The notes under the pieces are model-generated. The model saw only the letters and a program-made list of their open reading frames with translations. It was not told the DNA's origin and made no database searches. DNA of 64,000 bases, from assembly GCF_021298855.1 (NCBI RefSeq), contig NZ_JAJTHI010000043.1, forward strand, positions 34,790-98,789, read 5' to 3'. The DNA comes from Gemmatimonas sp. (GTDB lineage Bacteria > Gemmatimonadota > Gemmatimonadetes > Gemmatimonadales > Gemmatimonadaceae). The position numbers and the translations under genes are program-made. Below, in pieces: positions 10,804 to 22,017 of the stretch (within the stretch, counting starts at the first letter, position 1; each line of letters begins with the position of its first letter).

Positions 10804-11058
10804 TTACGGCGTGGTGTACTGCCCCTTCGCCTGACGGCTCAACTGACTCGAGAAGTTGAGCACCACGGTGATCAGTGCCCCGAACAGGAAGGTGAACGCC
10901 ACGTAGCAGATGGTCGTGACCGTCGGCTCCATGCCGCCCGTGGGGCTGGGCGTGGAGATGTACATGAGCAACCCGTACAGGCCCAGCAGCGGCAGGGCCG
11001 CCGCCGCGGCCACCAGACTGAGCAGCTTGTTCGTGGACGGAGCGACTTTCGCAGGCAT
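10804..11058 (-). CDS. Small two-helix membrane protein, unknown
   Basis: An 84-residue protein with two hydrophobic segments, about residues 12-33 (LLSLVAAAAALPLLGLYGLL) and 46-68 (TICYVAFTFLFGALITVVL), and a short basic C-terminus. I do not recognise the family and infer no function. ATG 11058 (MPAKVAPSTNK) is chosen because the upstream in-frame extension is proline- and arginine-rich and unlike a protein N-terminus. A TAGGTTTG element lies 67 nt upstream (TAGGTT at 11126-11131), so the gene probably has its own promoter. A hairpin follows it. Confidence 0.65.
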   Translation of the reverse strand: MPAKVAPSTNKLLSLVAAAAALPLLGLYGLLMYISTPSPTGGMEPTVTTICYVAFTFLFGALITVVLNFSSQLSRQAKGQYTTP

Positions 11059-11125
11059 CACGAGATCGGACAGGGGTGCGGGGCACCGGTGAACGGGGCG
11101 CGGCCACGCGGCCGCCAACGTGCCA

Positions 11126-11131
11126 AACCTA
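11126..11131 (-). promoter_or_regulatory. Candidate -10 element (TAGGTTTG type) for the 84-residue membrane protein gene
   Basis: TAGGTT continuing into TG on the minus strand. The eight bases fit the Bacteroidetes-type TAnnTTTG pattern. A TTGACC lies only 11 nt further upstream. Confidence 0.35.
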
Positions 11132-11171
11132 GACACTTCCGGGGTCAACGGGGAGTGGGGGAAGTGGGTTC

Positions 11172-12509
11172 CTACTCCTCCGGATCCCACCGCTCGACGC
11201 CGGCGGCGGTCACCCGATGGCTGATGAGCGGCAGCGGGGGGTCCGCCTCATCCGCCAGGCGGATGGACTCGTCGAGTGCCCGGCGACCGGCAGCCACGCC
11301 GGCGGCATCGCGGGCGAAGATGGTGGCCAATGGCTCCCCGGCGCGCACCACATCGCCTGGGCGGGCCGTCATCACGAACCCCACGGAGGGATCCACCTGA
11401 TCCTCCACGCGGGTCCGTCCCCCCCCGAGCGCCGTGATGCCGCGGCCGATCGCGCGGGGCTCCACCTGGGCCACCACCCCGGCCCGATCAGCCAGATACA
11501 GTTCGCATTCGGCCGCCTGCGGCAACAGCCCGGGGTCGTCCACGACCGCCGGATTGCCCCCCTGCGCTTCGATGATCTCCTGGAACTTGCGGGCCGCGCG
11601 GCCGCTGGAGATGGCCACCTCCATGCGCCGACGGGCCTCATTGCGGTTCGACGCCGCACCACCCAGTACCAGCATCTCGGCACCAAGGGCATACGTGACG
11701 TCCATGAGATCGGCCGGTCCGTCGCCACGCAGTGCCGCAATGGACTCCTCCACTTCCAGCGCGTTGCCACAGGCGCGTCCCAGCGGGCGGTCCATCGCGG
11801 TGAGCAATGCCACGACCGGGCAGCCATGATCCGTGCCGAGCTCGATCATGGTGCGCGCCAGGGTGATCCCACGATCGAGCTCGGGAAGGAACGCCCCCGA
11901 TCCGTACTTCACATCCAGCACGAGCCCGGTAAGCCCTTCGGCGAGCTTCTTGGACATGATGCTGGCCGAAATGAGGGGAATGCTTTCCACCGTGGCCGTC
12001 GCATCCCGCAGCGCATACAGTTTGCGATCGGCCGGCGCGATCTCCCGGGTCTGGCCAATGAGGGCGCACCCGATGGCCTCCAGCTGGCGCGTGGCGCGCT
12101 CGAGCGACAGATCCGTGCGAAACCCGGGGATCGCCTCGAGCTTGTCGAGGGTTCCACCGGTATGGCCGAGCCCCCGCCCCGACATCATGGGCACGGCCAC
12201 CCCGCACACCGCCACCAGTGGCGCGAGGACCAGCGACACCTTGTCTCCCACGCCGCCGGTGGAATGCTTGTCCACCCGTCCGACCGTGAGGTGGTCCAGC
12301 TGCAGCACGGCGCCACTCTCGAGCATGGCGTCGGTGAGGGCCCCGATCTCGGTGCGATCGAGCCCGACGAAGTAGATGGCCATGGCCAGGGCGGCCATCT
12401 GGTAGTCGGGCACTTCGCCCGCCGCGTAGTGTTTCATGAGGGAGCGCCACTCGGCCGCCTCAATCCGTCCGCCGTTCCGCTTCCGCTCGATCAGAGTTCG
12501 TGCTTCCAT
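11172..12509 (-). CDS. deoA: Thymidine / pyrimidine-nucleoside phosphorylase
   Basis: Cleaves thymidine or other pyrimidine nucleosides with phosphate to the free base and (deoxy)ribose-1-phosphate. The 445-residue length is normal. The family signature is clear: VDKHSTGGVGDKVSL for phosphate binding, then SGRGLGHTGGTLDKLEAIPGF. The C-terminal alpha/beta domain ends with GDVVRAGEPLATIFA. Whether it is thymidine-specific (DeoA) or broad (Pdp) is not decided by what I can see. The ATG at 12509 lies only 5 nt from the ATG of the divergent TPR gene, so the promoters of both must lie inside the other gene's coding region. Confidence 0.93.
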   Translation of the reverse strand: MEARTLIERKRNGGRIEAAEWRSLMKHYAAGEVPDYQMAALAMAIYFVGLDRTEIGALTDAMLESGAVLQLDHLTVGRVDKHSTGGVGDKVSLVLAPLVAVCGVAVPMMSGRGLGHTGGTLDKLEAIPGFRTDLSLERATRQLEAIGCALIGQTREIAPADRKLYALRDATATVESIPLISASIMSKKLAEGLTGLVLDVKYGSGAFLPELDRGITLARTMIELGTDHGCPVVALLTAMDRPLGRACGNALEVEESIAALRGDGPADLMDVTYALGAEMLVLGGAASNRNEARRRMEVAISSGRAARKFQEIIEAQGGNPAVVDDPGLLPQAAECELYLADRAGVVAQVEPRAIGRGITALGGGRTRVEDQVDPSVGFVMTARPGDVVRAGEPLATIFARDAAGVAAGRRALDESIRLADEADPPLPLISHRVTAAGVERWDPEE

Positions 12510-12514
12510 ACGTC

Positions 12515-13282
12515 ATGCCAACCTACACCACCCTGTCCGCGACCGCACGACTGTGGCGCGCCGTTTCCCGTAGGCAATGCATTGGCGCGCTGGTGGCGGT
12601 CGGGGCGGTGGCCCTGCTTCCCTGGCGCCCGGTTGCGGCCCAGTTGCCGGCGGCGGCCGCCGCGTCGTCGGCGCGTGAGCCGACCACCTATGCAGAGCTG
12701 TGGCAGGCGGCCGCGGTGGCGGTGGACCAGGGGGAGTTCGAACGCAATGAACCCCTGCGCACCGCACTCTACGCCAAGGCCACCGACTATGCGCGCCGTG
12801 CCGTGGCGCTCAACCCCGGTGACGCCGAAGGCCACTTCCACCTGTCGCGGGCCCTCGGGCGCACGGCGCTCGCGCTCGGTCCGCGCGAACGGGTGAAGTT
12901 GGGCATCGAAGTGCGGGAGCAGGCGCTGGCGGCGCTCAAGCTGGCACCGCGTCACCCGGGCGCGCTGCACGTCATGGGTGTGTGGAACGCCGAAATCATG
13001 CGCCTCAACGGGATTGCCCGCACGGTGGCCAAGGCCTTCCTTGGCGGGCGGATCTTCTCGACGGCGTCGTGGAGCGAAGCCGTGCGCTATCTCGAGCTGG
13101 CGGTGCAGGTGGAGCCGGAGCGGCTCGTGCACCGGCTTGACCTCGCACGCATCTATCGCGACCTCGACCGCACGGAGGACGCGCGCGCCGCGTACCGGGC
13201 GGCGGTCGCCAGTGCCGATTTCGACCCGAACGACCGCGTGTATCGGCAGCAGGCCACCGAAGAGCTGCGGCGGCTCAAGTAA
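12515..13282 (+). CDS. Secreted TPR-repeat protein resembling the RMD family
   Basis: A 255-residue exported protein. Residues 1-43 form a long signal peptide: basic n-region (RLWRAVSRRQ), hydrophobic core IGALVAVGAVALLPW, and a probable cut after PVAAQ. The rest is helical TPR-type repeat, with pairs such as YARRAVALNPGDAEGHFHLSRA and AVRYLELAVQVEPERLVHRLDLARIY. The order and the KLGIEVREQALAALKLAPRHPGAL stretch resemble the regulator of microtubule dynamics (RMD/FAM82) group, which also has bacterial members; function in bacteria is unknown. ATG 12515 is chosen over GTG 12500, which would overlap deoA. It ends at a 12-bp bidirectional hairpin. Confidence 0.75.
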   Translation: MPTYTTLSATARLWRAVSRRQCIGALVAVGAVALLPWRPVAAQLPAAAAASSAREPTTYAELWQAAAVAVDQGEFERNEPLRTALYAKATDYARRAVALNPGDAEGHFHLSRALGRTALALGPRERVKLGIEVREQALAALKLAPRHPGALHVMGVWNAEIMRLNGIARTVAKAFLGGRIFSTASWSEAVRYLELAVQVEPERLVHRLDLARIYRDLDRTEDARAAYRAAVASADFDPNDRVYRQQATEELRRLK

Positions 13283-13284
13283 AC

Positions 13285-13313
13285 GGGGAGAAGGGGGCTT
13301 GCCCCTTCTCCCC
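13285..13313. terminator. Bidirectional hairpin between the TPR and YtxH-like genes
   Basis: Perfect 12-bp stem (GGGGAGAAGGGG with its complement) and a 5-nt loop, 2 nt after the stop codon of the TPR gene and 5 nt from that of the converging gene. Confidence 0.65.
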
Positions 13314-13318
13314 ATCCG

Positions 13319-13705
13319 TTACCCGCGCACCCGGTCCTGCAGATCGCGCGCCATCTCGCGGCTGCGCCGCACACCGCGACGGGCCAGTCGGCGCGCCAGG
13401 TAATCGGCATCGTCGCGCAGATCGGTGACCGCCTCGTTCCCGCGCATATACAGCCGTCGCGCACCCCGGCGCAGGTGGCGCCGCGTATCCTCGCCGCTGG
13501 CCGGTGCCATGAGCAGCGCCATGCCGGCGCCAAGCGCTGCCCCCAGCAGCAGCCCCAGCCCGAAGGCGCGGCCGTCGGTGCGCCCGGCGGCGGGCGCTGG
13601 TCCCAGCACCTCACGCCCCTCCACGTCCACATCCATCTCCACATCCAAGTCCACGTCGTCCCGTGCTTCCTGATCGACGTCGTGCGTATCCTTGCGATGG
13701 ACCAT
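13319..13705 (-). CDS. YtxH-like protein with acidic N-terminus
   Basis: A 128-residue protein. Residues 1-35 are very acidic with alternating D-V pairs (DVDLDVEMDVDVEG). A single glycine/alanine-rich hydrophobic helix (FGLGLLLGAALGAGMALLMAPASG) is followed by the ED-TRRHLRRGARRLY stretch and an arginine-rich amphipathic tail. The helix plus APxSGxxTR pattern is typical of YtxH-domain proteins, which are often stress-linked in other bacteria; the exact role is not known. ATG 13705 starts the frame; a YtxH domain usually begins at the helix, so the acidic extension is an addition. Convergent with the TPR gene. Confidence 0.7.
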   Translation of the reverse strand: MVHRKDTHDVDQEARDDVDLDVEMDVDVEGREVLGPAPAAGRTDGRAFGLGLLLGAALGAGMALLMAPASGEDTRRHLRRGARRLYMRGNEAVTDLRDDADYLARRLARRGVRRSREMARDLQDRVRG

Positions 13706-13782
13706 CTCTCCCCCCGCGTGTGGGCTCTGGCCAACCAGTGAACACCGGCATCATTACCCTCGGGCGACGGGGCCGCCAGCGG

Positions 13783-16436
<2,654 letters not shown>

Positions 16437-16445
16437 CCGGTCGTG

Positions 16446-16467
16446 GCGGGCGCCGACATGCGCCCGC
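16446..16467. terminator. Hairpin between the V4R-like gene and the converging phosphoribosyltransferase gene
   Basis: Perfect 8-bp stem (GCGGGCGC with its complement) and a 6-nt loop in the 41-bp gap. No T tract. Confidence 0.4.
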
Positions 16468-16477
16468 TGCCCCGCCA

Positions 16478-17017
16478 TTACACGACCGGCGAGGGGATGA
16501 GGCCGGTGTACTTGGGGTTGGGCTGCAATTCGCCGTCCAGAAACACTTCCCGATCCCACGGCAGCACGATCATCGCCTGTGTGGCGAAGGCGTGGTAATC
16601 GGGGGTGTAGCTGCCGGTGAGAATGCTCACCGCCGTCCGGACTTCGCGAGCACCGGCATGCACGATGGCCCCAACGGCCAGGCGCAAGGTGGCGCCGGAA
16701 TCGCAGGTTTCGTCCACCACCAGCACCCGCTTGCCACGTACATCTGCAGGCGCGGCCCCGAAGACCGCCGGCGTCTCGCGCACCTCGTCGGCGTGATGCC
16801 GCCGCGAGATGAGGATGGAGTGGAACGGCAGATCGAGAATCGCCGCCACCGCGGCGCCCGGCACCACCCCCGCCGTGGCGATGCCGACGATGACGTCGGG
16901 CATCCAGTCGCGCGCCACCCGGACGGCCAGCGCCCGGGACAGTTCGCCGAACAGTGGCCAATCGACAATGAGCACGCCCTTCGAGGGATCGGGGGCATAC
17001 GGCTGCGGCACAGGCAT
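16478..17017 (-). CDS. Phosphoribosyltransferase-family protein
   Basis: A type I PRTase fold protein of about 179 residues. The PRPP-binding loop is visible as VLVVDETCDSGATL, preceded by the VGIATAGVVPGAAVA phosphate loop. Such proteins act on purine or xanthine bases, but some are regulators or have other substrates; the substrate cannot be read here. ATG 17017 is preferred because GGAG lies 7 nt upstream; ATG 17074 would add 19 residues rich in arginine and proline. Divergent from the TPR-ParA unit, convergent with the V4R-like gene. Confidence 0.8.
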   Translation of the reverse strand: MPVPQPYAPDPSKGVLIVDWPLFGELSRALAVRVARDWMPDVIVGIATAGVVPGAAVAAILDLPFHSILISRRHHADEVRETPAVFGAAPADVRGKRVLVVDETCDSGATLRLAVGAIVHAGAREVRTAVSILTGSYTPDYHAFATQAMIVLPWDREVFLDGELQPNPKYTGLIPSPVV

Positions 17018-17114
17018 TCCACGGCTCCGCTGAGGGTCAGGGGGAGTGTAGTGCTCCCGGGGACGACGCGCCATGCGGACATCCCCGACGGACGCGAGGG
17101 TGAGGCGCGGCGTC

Positions 17115-17145
17115 TTGTAGGGGGGCGGTCGTACCGATAGGTTTG
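17115..17145 (+). promoter_or_regulatory. Candidate promoter for the TPR-ParA-lipoprotein unit
   Basis: TTGTAG (17115-17120), a 17-bp spacer, then TAGGTTTG (17138-17145). The -10 matches the TAnnTTTG form exactly. It lies 85 nt (from the end of TAGGTT) before the TPR gene start, in the divergent gap next to the phosphoribosyltransferase gene. Confidence 0.5.
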
Positions 17146-17228
17146 CGACAGTGGTCCGTGGGCTGCCGCCGGTGTTCCGGCGAACCATATCGCAGCATTC
17201 CTTTCCCCTCACGATTCCCCGCGCGCGC

Positions 17229-17711
17229 ATGACTTGGTGGCGCCGCCTCGTGGGCGGCTCGTCCGAACGTGATTCGAAGCAGCCGGACTTCCTGGCGGAA
17301 GCGCTCGATCTCGAGTCGCGCGGCGATTACGCCAACGCGCTGACGTCGTATCGCCTCGCCCTGCGCGAGCGGCCCGACGATCCGCGCGTGCTGCAGAACA
17401 TCGCCATCGCGTTTTCCAAGACGAGCCAGCCGGAAGAGGCCATTCGCACGTATCGCCGCGCCCTGCAGATCGATCCCGATCTGGCGGGAGCGCATTACGG
17501 ACTGGCGTTCCTGCTGCTCAAGCGGGGCGACACGGCACACGCCGGTCTGCATCTCGAGGGTTTTCTGCGAACAACACGGGCCGACGATCCGGCGGCGGCG
17601 AAGTTCCGCGCACACGCCGAGCGCACGCTGGCCGAGTTGAGCGGGCAGGAGCAGGCCACCGACGCGGGCGACGACGGCGACGACGCATACGATCCGCGCA
17701 CCGAGGGCTGA
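17229..17711 (+). CDS. TPR-repeat protein upstream of ParA
   Basis: A 160-residue protein with an N-terminal tryptophan-rich opening ([10 protein letters not shown]). About three TPR units follow, for example [41 protein letters not shown] and [22 protein letters not shown]. It ends in an acidic tail with repeated aspartates. No signal peptide is evident, so it is probably cytoplasmic and a protein-binding partner. The ATG at 17229 starts the conserved part; the frame is open upstream without TPR features. The ParA gene begins 2 nt after its stop, so the two are very likely coexpressed. Confidence 0.7.
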   Translation: MTWWRRLVGGSSERDSKQPDFLAEALDLESRGDYANALTSYRLALRERPDDPRVLQNIAIAFSKTSQPEEAIRTYRRALQIDPDLAGAHYGLAFLLLKRGDTAHAGLHLEGFLRTTRADDPAAAKFRAHAERTLAELSGQEQATDAGDDGDDAYDPRTEG

Positions 17712-17713
17712 CG

Positions 17714-18481
17714 GTGGGTCGCGTGCTGTCCATCGTGAGCCAGAAGGGTGGCGTGGGAAAGACGACCACGGCAGTGAACCTGGCCGTGGCCTTCGCCCGT
17801 CGTGGCCTCAAGACGCTGCTCGTGGATGCCGATCCGCAGGGCGCCGTGCGGTACGGCGTGGGGCTGCGGCGCGGCCATCCCACCGTGGGGTTCGATGACT
17901 ACGTGCGGGGCGAGCGCGCCCTGCGTGAAGTCATCCTGCCCACGGCGCTCCCCTGGCTGCGGGTCATTCTTGCGGGCAGCGTGAGCGATTCGGCCGACCA
18001 CCGGGACTTCCAGAAGCTGGTGGGAGAAACCAGCATGCTCGCGGACCTGCTCACCCTGGCTCGGGAGCGGTGCCATGTCGTGGTCGTGGACACGCCGCCC
18101 GGGCTGGGGGCCATTACGCGCCGGGTGCTGGCCTCGAGCCAGCATGTGGTGGTGCCCCTGCAATGCGAGCCACTGGCCCTGCAGACCACACCGCAGATCC
18201 TCCGCGCCATTCAGGACATGGTCGCGGAGAATGCCGAGCTCACGTTGGAGGGAATTCTCCTGACGATGTACGAGCAGGGGAACCCGGCCAGTGAGCGCGT
18301 CGTACACTACGTGCGTGAGCATCTGCCTCAGCATCTCGTGTTCGAAACGCCCGTGCCGCGAACGCCGGCCACGGCCGATGCCTTTGCCGCCGGGCAACCG
18401 GTGGTGTTGCGTGCCCCCGCCGATGCGGCGAGCCAGGCGTACGTGAACATCGCCACGCGCCTCGCCGAACGGTTCGTGTGA
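17714..18481 (+). CDS. ParA/MinD-type ATPase, orphan
   Basis: A 255-residue ParA-family ATPase with deviant Walker [10 protein letters not shown] (residues 11-19), DADPQG shortly after, and VDTPPGLG as Walker B region. Members position plasmids, chromosomes or protein clusters by ATP-dependent binding to DNA. No ParB gene or parS-like site is visible nearby, so this is an orphan, perhaps positioning another cargo. The start is GTG 17714, 2 nt after the TPR gene. Its stop overlaps the next gene by 4 bp (GTGA). The TPR protein and the lipoprotein are candidate partners by position. Confidence 0.85.
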   Translation: MGRVLSIVSQKGGVGKTTTAVNLAVAFARRGLKTLLVDADPQGAVRYGVGLRRGHPTVGFDDYVRGERALREVILPTALPWLRVILAGSVSDSADHRDFQKLVGETSMLADLLTLARERCHVVVVDTPPGLGAITRRVLASSQHVVVPLQCEPLALQTTPQILRAIQDMVAENAELTLEGILLTMYEQGNPASERVVHYVREHLPQHLVFETPVPRTPATADAFAAGQPVVLRAPADAASQAYVNIATRLAERFV

Positions 18482-19305
18482 CGCGTCTCCTGCTGCTGGG
18501 CGGAACGGCTGCGGCCGTGTTCGTCGCGGTCGGCTGCGCCGATGTCGGCACCGCGCCCGATATCCCGACCAGCATCGAACTGCCGCCGTTTCCGTTTCCG
18601 TCGGTGGTGGTGGGTGATACGCTGCGCAACGAGGCCGGCGTGGCCACGCCCGTGCGGGCCGTCGTGCGTAATGCCGCCGGCGACGTGATCGACGGCGCAC
18701 GGGCCACCTATGTGTACGCAGACTTCCTGCGCGACAGCGCCTTCACGGTCGACACCGCCACCGGAATCATCGTGGCCCGCCGGGTGGTGGCGGCGGGGCG
18801 CATCGCGGCGCGTATTGGCACCTCGCTGCAGGTCCTCCGGCCGCTCATTGCCACGCTGCGCCCCGATTCGGTGGCGCCGGCCGGTGCCGTCGATCCGCTC
18901 ATCGTATCGCTCCTCCCGGACACCGGGCGCGCGCGGGCGGAGGGGAACACCTCGGGCGACCTGCCGGTGCTGGTGCGCAACAACTCCAGTCCCACCCCCG
19001 GTGGGGTGAACGGCTGGCTGGTGCGCTTCCGCCTGGTGCGCCCCGCCAACCCGGCCAACGACACCTCGCAGGCCGTCTTTCTGGTCGACAACCAGCTGCG
19101 GCCCTCCACGGTCGACACCACCAGCCCCGATGGGCGGGCCGGGCGCCGGGTCCGGGTGCGCGCGGCGCGCTTCCCGGCGCCGCAGGGCAACGCGCGCGTC
19201 ACCGACACCGTGGTCGTGGAAGCCACGGTGCGCTACCGCGGGCAACTCGTCACCGGCACGCCGCTCCTCCTCAGCGTGCCCATCATCCGGCCGGCCTCGC
19301 AATAG
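18478..19305 (+). CDS. Predicted lipoprotein of unknown function, coupled to ParA
   Basis: A 275-residue protein with a clear lipoprotein signal: MTRLLLLGG, a hydrophobic core and lipobox AVGC (Cys20). The mature part is rich in valine, threonine and arginine and looks like beta-sandwich (Ig-like) sequence, with repeated phrases such as [12 protein letters not shown] and [14 protein letters not shown]. No enzymatic motif is seen. GTG 18478 overlaps the ParA stop codon, giving translational coupling. The placement of an envelope lipoprotein with a ParA is unusual; no function is inferred. Confidence 0.7.
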   Translation: MTRLLLLGGTAAAVFVAVGCADVGTAPDIPTSIELPPFPFPSVVVGDTLRNEAGVATPVRAVVRNAAGDVIDGARATYVYADFLRDSAFTVDTATGIIVARRVVAAGRIAARIGTSLQVLRPLIATLRPDSVAPAGAVDPLIVSLLPDTGRARAEGNTSGDLPVLVRNNSSPTPGGVNGWLVRFRLVRPANPANDTSQAVFLVDNQLRPSTVDTTSPDGRAGRRVRVRAARFPAPQGNARVTDTVVVEATVRYRGQLVTGTPLLLSVPIIRPASQ

Positions 19306-19360
19306 CGGGCGGGGCGGTACCCTCCCGTCCGTCGTGGCACGGGGCCAATTTTCCCGGGCC

Positions 19361-19366
19361 TACCTT
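19361..19366 (+). promoter_or_regulatory. Candidate -10 element for the acyl-CoA synthetase gene
   Basis: TACCTT in the 127-bp gap after the lipoprotein gene, 66 nt before the ATG; consistent with the TANNTT form. Confidence 0.3.
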
Positions 19367-19432
19367 GGGCGGCGTGTGACCGGCGTCATTCCACCCGGCA
19401 CCCACCCGACCTCAGTCCAGCTGGAGATGGCG

Positions 19433-21319
19433 ATGACTTCGTTCAGCGCATCCGCAGTACCCTCCCTGAACAACACCCTCGCCGGTATCCCGTCGCCGCT
19501 CACGGCGGCGGTCGGGGGGCCACGCCCCGCCCCCGGTACGATCAACGCGCTCTTCTTCGATGCCGTGGAGCGATTCGATCGGGCGGACGCCCTGCTGTAC
19601 AAGGTGAAGGGCGTGTGGGAGCCCACGAGTCATGCCGGCATCCTCACGCGGGTGCGCCACATCGCGCTGGGGCTGGCCCGGCTGGGCATCGTCGCGCAGG
19701 ACCGTGTGGGGCTGCTGTCGGAGAACCGCCCCGAGTGGTTGCTGGCCGACTACGCCTGCCTCTGCAGCTCCGTCACCGATGTGCCCATCTACCCCACACT
19801 GCCGGCCGAGCAGATTCCCTACCTGCTGAACGACTCGGGCGCGCGCGCCCTCTTCGTCTCCACCCCCGAACAGGCACGCAAGGTGGCGAGCGTGCGCGCG
19901 CAGGCGCCGGGTGTGGAGTGGATCATCGGTTTCGCCGCCGGCAAGGATGACGGCTGCGACTACACGCTCGCTGAACTGGAGGCGCTCGGCGCGGCAGACG
20001 ACAGTCGGGAGCGCGCCACGCTGTTCAAGGAGCAGGCGCTTGCCGTGACGCCCGACCAGCTCGTCACCCTCATCTACACGTCGGGCACCACAGGCAATCC
20101 CAAGGGCGTCATGCTCACGCAGGACAACCTGTCCTCGAACGTGATGGCCACGAAGGCCACGATGCCCGTGAGCACCGCCGATACGGCGCTCAGCTTCCTG
20201 CCGTTGAGCCACATCTTCGAGCGCACGGGCGATTACTTCCTTTTCGCCAACGGCGTCCGGATCGCGTACGCCGAAAGCATCGACACCGTGCCGGTGAACA
20301 TGAGCGAGGTGAAGCCGTCGCTCATGATGTCCGTGCCGCGTCTGTACGAAAAGATCTACGCGCGTGTCCTCGAGAACGCCGTCTCCACCGGTGGGCTCAA
20401 GAAGCAGATCTTCTTCTGGGCCAAGCGGGTGGGTGAACGCTGGGCCGACGAGAAGCTGGCGGGGCGGGAGCCGGCGGGGCTGCTCGGCTTCCAGTACCGG
20501 CTCGCCGACAGGCTGGTCTTCTCGAAGCTGCGCGAGCGCACGGGCGGCAACATCCGCTACTTCATTTCCGGCGGCGCACCGCTGTCCCCCGAGATCGCCA
20601 AGTTCTTCTACTCGGCGGGGCTGATCATTCTCGAAGGGTACGGCCTCACGGAAACGTCGCCGGTGATCTCCGCGAACAACCTGCGGGACTACCGGCTCGG
20701 CACGGTGGGCAAGCCCATTGCCGGGGTGGAAGTGCGCATCGCGAAGGACGGGGAGATCCTCACACGCGGCCCCCACGTCATGCGCGGCTACTACAACAAC
20801 GAGCAGGCCACGCGGGAGTGCCTCACCGACGACGGCTGGTTCCACACGGGCGACATCGGCGTGCTCGAGGACGGCTTCCTGCGCATTACCGACCGCAAGA
20901 AGGACATCATCGTGACGGCCGGTGGCAAGAACATCGCGCCGCAGCCGATCGAGAACATGCTGAAGACCAACAAGTACGTCTCGCAGGCGGTCATGCTGGG
21001 TGACAAGCGCAAGTTCCCGGTGGTGCTCATCGTGCCCGACTGGGATCCGCTGGAGAAGTGGGCGGCGCGCAATCAGATCGTGTGGACGTCGCGCGCCGAG
21101 CTCATGAACATGCCCACCATCCAGGCGAAGGTGGAGAAGGAAGTGCAGGAACAGCTGAAGGGGCTGGCGAGCTACGAGATGCCCAAGAAGGTGAAGCTCA
21201 TCGAGCACGACTTCAGCATCGAGCGCGGCGAGCTCACCCCCACCCTGAAGGTGAAGCGGCGCGTCATCGACCAGACATACAAGGCGCAGATCGACGAGCT
21301 GTACGCCGGCGCGGACTGA
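19433..21319 (+). CDS. Long-chain fatty acid-CoA ligase (AMP-forming)
   Basis: Activates long-chain fatty acids to acyl-CoA through an acyl-adenylate. The 628-residue protein has the AMP-binding P-loop TLIYTSGTTGNPKGVML, the GYGLTETSPV motif, DGWFHTGDIG and the ITDRKKDIIVTAGGKNIAPQ hinge/A10 region. The length and the N-terminal DAVERFDRADALLYK region resemble the FAA1/ACSL group. ATG 19433 is chosen because GGAG lies 6 nt upstream; ATG 19427 is 2 codons earlier. It fits with the enoyl-CoA hydratase at 2861 for beta-oxidation, although they are far apart. It converges with the gene at 21341. Confidence 0.9.
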   Translation: MTSFSASAVPSLNNTLAGIPSPLTAAVGGPRPAPGTINALFFDAVERFDRADALLYKVKGVWEPTSHAGILTRVRHIALGLARLGIVAQDRVGLLSENRPEWLLADYACLCSSVTDVPIYPTLPAEQIPYLLNDSGARALFVSTPEQARKVASVRAQAPGVEWIIGFAAGKDDGCDYTLAELEALGAADDSRERATLFKEQALAVTPDQLVTLIYTSGTTGNPKGVMLTQDNLSSNVMATKATMPVSTADTALSFLPLSHIFERTGDYFLFANGVRIAYAESIDTVPVNMSEVKPSLMMSVPRLYEKIYARVLENAVSTGGLKKQIFFWAKRVGERWADEKLAGREPAGLLGFQYRLADRLVFSKLRERTGGNIRYFISGGAPLSPEIAKFFYSAGLIILEGYGLTETSPVISANNLRDYRLGTVGKPIAGVEVRIAKDGEILTRGPHVMRGYYNNEQATRECLTDDGWFHTGDIGVLEDGFLRITDRKKDIIVTAGGKNIAPQPIENMLKTNKYVSQAVMLGDKRKFPVVLIVPDWDPLEKWAARNQIVWTSRAELMNMPTIQAKVEKEVQEQLKGLASYEMPKKVKLIEHDFSIERGELTPTLKVKRRVIDQTYKAQIDELYAGAD

Positions 21320-21340
21320 CCCGCACGGCGTCGGCGCCGC

Positions 21341-21976
21341 TCAGCCAACGTCGTCCGGCGCGCGCCGGCGGAGCTCCACCAGTCCGCTGGCGCGCGTGGT
21401 CACTTCGGCCACCAGCTCGTGCGCGTCGCGGGCCACCACCTGCACGCCGGCCGGAAGCAGCGCGGTGGCGGGTGCGACGAGACGACCGCCCCGTCGCACC
21501 GCGCGCACCACGCTGTCGAGCATCGGCCCGTCGCTGTGCGCACCATCGAGCGCGGCGCCCGCCAGCGTTTCGACGCCAAGTGGGACCCGTCCGCGCACTT
21601 CGAGCGCGCCCACCAGCGTCACGGGCCGTGGCGCCGTCCGGCGGGCGTTGAGCCACAGCTGCGGCACCGGCACGAGCTCGGCCAGCGCGGCGCCGGCGTC
21701 GGCATAGGCGCCGGCGAGCAGCACCGGCTGCTGGCCCTCGGTGACCCCGAGCATGGCGGCCAGACGCATGGCCTCGAGTTCCACCGCCGGAGGTGGTCCG
21801 ACGGGCGGGTCGAAGCGCGCGACACCCTCGTGAATGACGAACTCCGCGCCGCAGACGGGGCAGGCCAGGTCGGCATCGCGCAGGTCCGCGCCCTCGGCGT
21901 GGTGCACCATGGCGACCAGCCACGACTCGTCGTGCGGACGCGGGCACCGCAGCGCATCGAGCAGATCTCTCAGCAT
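21341..21976 (-). CDS. Protein with N-terminal Trm112-like zinc-ribbon-type domain, unknown
   Basis: A 211-residue protein. The first 55 residues look like a Trm112/UPF0434-type metal-binding domain: MLRDLLDALRCP, then ADLACPVCGAEFVIHEGVARF. The remainder (VTEGQQPVLLAGAYADAGAAL, then alternating strand and helix to a final RASGLVEL) could be a degenerate Rossmann fold. No methyltransferase motif is certain. ATG 21976 is chosen because it opens the domain; a TAGCTT lies 5 nt upstream and no Shine-Dalgarno is present. I do not assign a function. The downstream end converges with the acyl-CoA synthetase gene. Confidence 0.6.
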   Translation of the reverse strand: MLRDLLDALRCPRPHDESWLVAMVHHAEGADLRDADLACPVCGAEFVIHEGVARFDPPVGPPPAVELEAMRLAAMLGVTEGQQPVLLAGAYADAGAALAELVPVPQLWLNARRTAPRPVTLVGALEVRGRVPLGVETLAGAALDGAHSDGPMLDSVVRAVRRGGRLVAPATALLPAGVQVVARDAHELVAEVTTRASGLVELRRRAPDDVG

Positions 21977-21981
21977 GCCGA

Positions 21982-21987
21982 AAGCTA
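21982..21987 (-). promoter_or_regulatory. Start-proximal -10 element of the Trm112-like gene
   Basis: TAGCTT on the minus strand, 5 nt before the ATG at 21976, in the 41-bp gap after the SDR gene. Confidence 0.45.
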
Positions 21988-22017
21988 ACGGCCACCGCGC
22001 ACGCGGTGTGTGTGCCG

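Noticed and set aside
17714..18481. Chromosome-partition locus (parAB-parS)
   Set aside because: No ParB gene and no parS-like 16-bp palindrome was seen in the neighbourhood.
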